Shown piece after piece: positions 7,265-9,980 of a DNA stretch of 9,980 nt. A program made the translations under genes and the position numbers. The notes below the pieces were generated by a model. It was not told where the DNA came from. It saw only the letters and a list, made by a program, of their open reading frames with translations, and did no database searches. This DNA is from Bacteroidetes bacterium HGW-Bacteroidetes-12 (GTDB lineage Bacteria; Bacteroidota; Bacteroidia; Flavobacteriales_E; Vicingaceae), in NCBI GenBank assembly GCA_002841035.1, contig PHDR01000069.1, forward strand, positions 1-9,980, given 5' to 3'. The stretch's first letter is position 1. The number at the start of each line of letters is the position of its first letter.

Positions 7265-8263
7265 ATGTCTAATTCCAACTTTATCGATTACGTAAAAATT
7301 CATTGCCGTTCAGGTAAAGGAGGATCTGGTTCTCGCCATTTTCGTAGAGAAAAATACGAACCTAAGGGTGGTCCAGATGGAGGTGATGGGGGAAGAGGAG
7401 GGCACGTAATTGTGCGTGGCGACAAAAATTTGTGGACGTTACTGCATTTAAAACACAAACGTCATGTTAAGGCAGAACATGGTGTTGGCGGAAGTAAATC
7501 AAGAAGCACAGGAGCAGAAGGGGCAGATGCTTATGTAAATGTGCCTTTAGGAACAATAGCTAAAGACGCAGAAACAGGAGAGGTGCTTTTCGAAATAACG
7601 CAAGATGGTGAAGAACAAATATTAGTAAAAGGAGGTCGTGGCGGACAAGGAAATGCACATTTTAAATCCTCAACAAATCAAGCCCCGAGGTTTGCTCAAC
7701 CAGGAGAAGATGGAAGTGAAGAATGGAAAGTTTTAGAACTAAAAGTGTTGGCTGATGTTGGTTTAGTTGGGTTTCCAAATGCTGGAAAATCGACTTTACT
7801 ATCTGTTTTAAGTGCGGCAAAACCAGAAATAGCTAATTACCCTTTTACAACACTTGTTCCTAACTTAGGAATGGTTGCTTATAGAGATTATCGTTCCTTT
7901 GTGATGGCTGATATTCCTGGTATTATTGAAGGTGCTCATGAAGGAAAAGGACTTGGAATTAGATTTCTTAGGCACATAGAAAGAAACGCTGTATTGCTGT
8001 TTATGATTCCTGCTGACAGTAAAAACATCAATGAAGAATATGATATTTTATTGAATGAATTAAAAGCTTATAATCCTGAATTGTTAGACAAAGAAAGAGT
8101 TTTAGCTATCTCTAAATCGGATATGTTGGACGATGAATTGAAAGCAGAAATTTTAAAAGATTTACCAAAAGTACCTCATTTATTCATTTCTTCAGTAGCA
8201 CAACAAGGATTAGACGAATTAAAAGATATGCTTTGGGAAATTATCAATAAAGAAATTGATTAG
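7265..8263 (+). CDS. obg: Obg family GTPase (50S ribosome assembly)
   Basis: Obg (CgtA) is an essential GTPase that binds the large ribosomal subunit and links its maturation to nucleotide levels. The 332-residue protein has the glycine-rich Obg fold (about 3-158; e.g. GGPDGGDGGRGG at 35-46) and the G domain (about 160-328): G1 GFPNAGKS (169-176), G2 threonines 195-196, G3 DIPG (216-219), G4 SKSD (283-286) and G5 ISSVA (308-312). The G4 motif has Ser in place of the usual Asn of NKxD; I believe Thr or Ser here is common in Bacteroidota Obg. No long C-terminal extension follows, as in other short members. It is the last gene of hpt-adk-obg and ends five bases from a convergent lipoprotein gene, with no clear terminator between. 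Confidence 0.96.
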   Translation: MSNSNFIDYVKIHCRSGKGGSGSRHFRREKYEPKGGPDGGDGGRGGHVIVRGDKNLWTLLHLKHKRHVKAEHGVGGSKSRSTGAEGADAYVNVPLGTIAKDAETGEVLFEITQDGEEQILVKGGRGGQGNAHFKSSTNQAPRFAQPGEDGSEEWKVLELKVLADVGLVGFPNAGKSTLLSVLSAAKPEIANYPFTTLVPNLGMVAYRDYRSFVMADIPGIIEGAHEGKGLGIRFLRHIERNAVLLFMIPADSKNINEEYDILLNELKAYNPELLDKERVLAISKSDMLDDELKAEILKDLPKVPHLFISSVAQQGLDELKDMLWEIINKEID

Positions 8264-8268
8264 TTGTT

Positions 8269-8754
8269 TCACTCATTTGCAAAAATAGTAATTGCAATTT
8301 TCCCTGAAGACGCATTTGCTATATCCACCTCAACGGTTCTACTTTTGTCCTGATTTATCCAACGAAGAAGAAAATTATCTTCTTTAAAATCTACAAATGA
8401 TTTTTGTTCATCAATATATTGCTTAAACTGGTTCGCAATAGAGCTAGCTTCACCAACATTCTCATAATCAATATCCAATCCAACCTCAAAACATCCTTTT
8501 TCGTCAAATAAATAAGTACTATTAATAGTTATATTTGTATTAGAAACATAAGTATATTTTAAAAAATCATCGTCTTCACTAACTAAGTTTCCACTAACTT
8601 CTTTCTTTTTAATTTGTTTTTTTGATGAGTTAATTTTTGATAAATAATCTTGCTCAATTAAATAGTTATAAAGCATCTTTTCTTCTTTACTATCAATATT
8701 CTCACAGCTTAAATTTATAAGTACAGTTAGCATTAAAAAAAATAATTTTTTCAT
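8269..8754 (-). CDS. predicted lipoprotein of unknown function
   Basis: I do not recognise the family of this 161-residue protein. The N-terminus MKKLFFLMLTVLINLSC is a type II signal peptide with the lipobox cysteine at 17, so it is probably a lipid-anchored envelope protein. The -3 residue is Asn, a relaxed lipobox that Bacteroidota tolerate. The mature part is lysine- and acid-rich up to about residue 60 (KKQIKKKEVSG). It then alternates beta-type stretches (YTYVSNTNITINSTYLFDEK, RTVEVDIANASSGKIAITIF) with one helical segment around 105-120, which suggests a small alpha/beta fold. It is convergent with obg, five bases between stops, and has its own promoter. No partner gene suggests a role. 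Confidence 0.75.
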   Translation of the reverse strand: MKKLFFLMLTVLINLSCENIDSKEEKMLYNYLIEQDYLSKINSSKKQIKKKEVSGNLVSEDDDFLKYTYVSNTNITINSTYLFDEKGCFEVGLDIDYENVGEASSIANQFKQYIDEQKSFVDFKEDNFLLRWINQDKSRTVEVDIANASSGKIAITIFANE

Positions 8755-8779
8755 GTGTTAAGATTCTTTTTTCAGAGAC

Positions 8780-8809
8780 TAAAAGTAGCCATTATTTAGC
8801 TAATTTCAA
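8780..8809 (-). promoter_or_regulatory. promoter of the lipoprotein gene
   Basis: On the minus strand TTG (8809-8807), 19 bp, then TACTTTTA (8787-8780) differs from TAnnTTTG only in the last base. It lies 25 bp before the ATG at 8754, so the leader would be short. Confidence 0.6.
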
Positions 8810-8879
8810 TTCTTAATAAGTTTTGTTAGAATACTAAATTAATTATTATTTTTATTAAAATGTATCCCATTAAATAAAC

Positions 8880-8887
8880 TATATTTG
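8880..8887 (+). promoter_or_regulatory. possible -7 element for the surface-protein cluster
   Basis: TATATTTG matches TAnnTTTG, 42 bp before the short ORF at 8929 and about 140 bp before the ORF at 9027. No TTG is found 17-23 bp upstream, so this is a half-site only. Confidence 0.35.
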
Positions 8888-8928
8888 CCTATAATTCATG
8901 CTTATATCTTAAAAATAAAACCTAAGTA

Positions 8929-8994
8929 ATGAACATAAATACATTAAAGCCTATTATTTTATTACTAACAGTTTTAATCTTTAGTTCTTTTTAG
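8929..8994 (+). pseudogene. orphan signal-peptide-like ORF (21 codons)
   Basis: The 21-residue ORF MNINTLKPIILLLTVLIFSSF has a short polar start, one lysine and a hydrophobic core, then stops with TAG just where signal-peptide cleavage would be expected. It lies 32 bp before the next ORF, which also starts with a signal peptide and belongs to a tandem set of secreted proteins. It may be the stub of a further lost copy, a small membrane peptide, or chance in AT-rich DNA. No family can be named. Confidence 0.25.
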
Positions 8995-9026
8995 GCAACC
9001 TTTACTATTTAATAAAATATTTACAT

Positions 9027-9226
9027 ATGAAATTAATCTATAAAATCTTATTAATCACTATATTGATATTCATAATAAAAAACAGCTATTCCCAAAGTGC
9101 TGGAATAAACAACACAGGTGTTGCCCCAAATCCATCGGCATTGTTAGATATTGATGCCGCACCAAATAACAACAACAACAACAAATCATTGAAAAACAAC
9201 AAAAAGACATTAAATTACTAAAATAA
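9027..9226 (+). pseudogene. collapsed paralogue of the downstream surface protein
   Basis: The frame from ATG 9027 gives 64 residues: a signal peptide (about 1-22, ending near SYSQ), then SAGINNTGVAPNPSALLDIDAAP, which closely matches residues 23-45 of the gene at 9261 (shared GIN, PN, SALLD and DAAP). After this it enters an AAC repeat and low-complexity Asn/Lys sequence and stops at 9221. In another frame the same DNA reads QQQQQIIEKQQKDIKLLK and ends in TAA at 9224-9226. This looks like the glutamine-rich coiled-coil end found on many long secreted or tail-fibre-like proteins of this group. The simplest reading is a large internal deletion that joined the 5' and 3' ends of a longer gene at the repeat, out of frame. 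A real short secreted peptide cannot be excluded. Confidence 0.6.
9168..9182 (+). repeat. AAC microsatellite at deletion junction
   Basis: Five perfect AAC units (preceded by AAT) lie exactly where the paralogue's conserved start gives way to unrelated sequence. They encode Asn in the frame from 9027 and Gln in the frame of the C-terminal-like tail. Such repeats can slip in replication and alter the frame. Confidence 0.7.
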
Positions 9227-9260
9227 AATTAAATAACCCGTAAATAAAAACTAAAAAAAA

Positions 9261-9980
9261 ATGAATAACACAAAAATTACTTTCTTAATTATTTTGGCTT
9301 TCTTCTGTGAAAATTATTTTGCTCAAAGTATAGGTATAAATTCGGCTGGAACATTACCCAACAACTCCGCTCTACTTGATGTTGACGCTGCTCCCACAAA
9401 TGACAAAGGAGTTTTAATACCTAGAATAGCCTTAACTGCTACCAACAACAATTCTCCAATTGGTATTGGCGTAGCAACTTCCTTATTAGTGTACAACACT
9501 GCTACGGTAAACGATGTTTTTCCAGGTTTTTATTACTGGGATGGTACACAGTGGGTTCGATTTATTAATAGTGGGAACTCTAGTGGTGGAGATTGGGCTT
9601 TACTTGGTAATTCTGGGACAAACCCTACCACCAATTTTTTAGGTACAACAGATAATCAAGACTTAGTTTTTAGAACTAATAATACAGAATGGGTTAGAGT
9701 TGCCACAACTGGATTTGTTGGTATTGGAACTACCATTCCATCCGAGAGATTAGAGATTAATGGAAATGCATTACTTAATAGTGGCAATAATGATGGACCC
9801 CGATTAATTTGGAGAGGAGGAATAGGTGCTTCTCAAGAATATAGAGCAAGAGTTCATTCTAGTGGATACTTGGGTTTTTTTCCTGCAGAGGTGGGCAATC
9901 CTAATTACATTGGCGAACCATTTAAAATTTATCAAAATGGTAGAGCAGTTACAGGCGACCAATTTACATCCTTTGTTCCT
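9261..9980 (+). CDS. secreted repeat-type surface or fibre-like protein, 5' part
   Basis: The frame is open from ATG 9261 to the window end (240 codons, 3' end missing). It begins with a signal peptide (about 1-21, ending near YFAQ). Then comes SIGINSAGTLPNNSALLDVDAAP (23-45) with DKGVLIPRIALT (48-59), a module that recurs at the start of many secreted Bacteroidota proteins. Next are VFPGFYYWDGTQWVRF (86-101), a WALLGNSGT...FLGTTDNQDLVFRTN repeat-like segment (112-140) and VGIGTTIPSERLEING (153-168), as in tail-fibre-like proteins whose C-terminus is often an S74-type self-cleaving chaperone. That C-terminus is not in view, so the link is an inference. It lies 34 bp after the collapsed paralogue, with no clear promoter between. 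Likely role: extracellular adhesion or fibre; no precise function can be given. Confidence 0.85.
   Translation, partial: MNNTKITFLIILAFFCENYFAQSIGINSAGTLPNNSALLDVDAAPTNDKGVLIPRIALTATNNNSPIGIGVATSLLVYNTATVNDVFPGFYYWDGTQWVRFINSGNSSGGDWALLGNSGTNPTTNFLGTTDNQDLVFRTNNTEWVRVATTGFVGIGTTIPSERLEINGNALLNSGNNDGPRLIWRGGIGASQEYRARVHSSGYLGFFPAEVGNPNYIGEPFKIYQNGRAVTGDQFTSFVP

Noticed and set aside
8264..8268. Shared terminator between obg and the convergent lipoprotein gene
   Set aside because: Only five bases separate the stops and I saw no stable hairpin at the gene ends.
9168..9182. Short direct repeats as a CRISPR or integration site
   Set aside because: This is a simple triplet microsatellite with no spacers; no CRISPR array or attachment site was seen anywhere in the window.

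Overview
The window reads as chromosomal DNA of a Bacteroidota bacterium, most likely Flavobacteriales. The evidence is an AT-rich genome, promoters of the Bacteroidetes type (TTG, about 19 bp, TAnnTTTG), weak Shine-Dalgarno signals before genes, a Bacteroidetes-style 16S rRNA 5' half, and gene neighbours typical of the group (hpt-adk-obg; zapB-like-zapA-6S-rny). The genus cannot be fixed by eye.

Left part (1-1590), all on the minus strand: the 5' two thirds of a 16S rRNA gene, cut by the window edge, preceded by a leader of about 210 nt with a boxA-like element and several small hairpins, and by two tandem promoters with good consensus. Upstream lies a strong inverted repeat that ends the rny transcript and separates it from the rRNA operon.

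Middle left (1591-4061), also minus strand: a zapB-like coiled-coil gene, zapA, a probable 6S RNA (about 200 nt, not protein coding) and rny (RNase Y). The order links cell-division proteins, a regulator of RNA polymerase and an mRNA-decay nuclease.

Middle right (4254-8263), plus strand: a secreted M23 metallopeptidase divergent from the zap genes, then hpt, adk and obg. The hpt promoter is clear, overlaps the only upstream alternative start, and so fixes the hpt start at 6071. These three genes cover purine salvage, adenylate balance and GTP-dependent ribosome assembly, and probably form one transcription unit. A small predicted lipoprotein gene of unknown function lies convergent to obg.

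Right end (8880-9980), plus strand: an unstable region of secreted repeat-type surface proteins. It holds an orphan signal-peptide-like ORF, a collapsed paralogue in which the 5' end of such a gene is joined to an apparent 3' end at an AAC microsatellite, and the intact 5' part of a larger paralogue that runs off the window.

No CRISPR array, insertion sequence, tRNA or prophage module was seen. Most of the window is housekeeping. The items most worth a second look are the 6S RNA candidate and the collapsed tandem paralogue.
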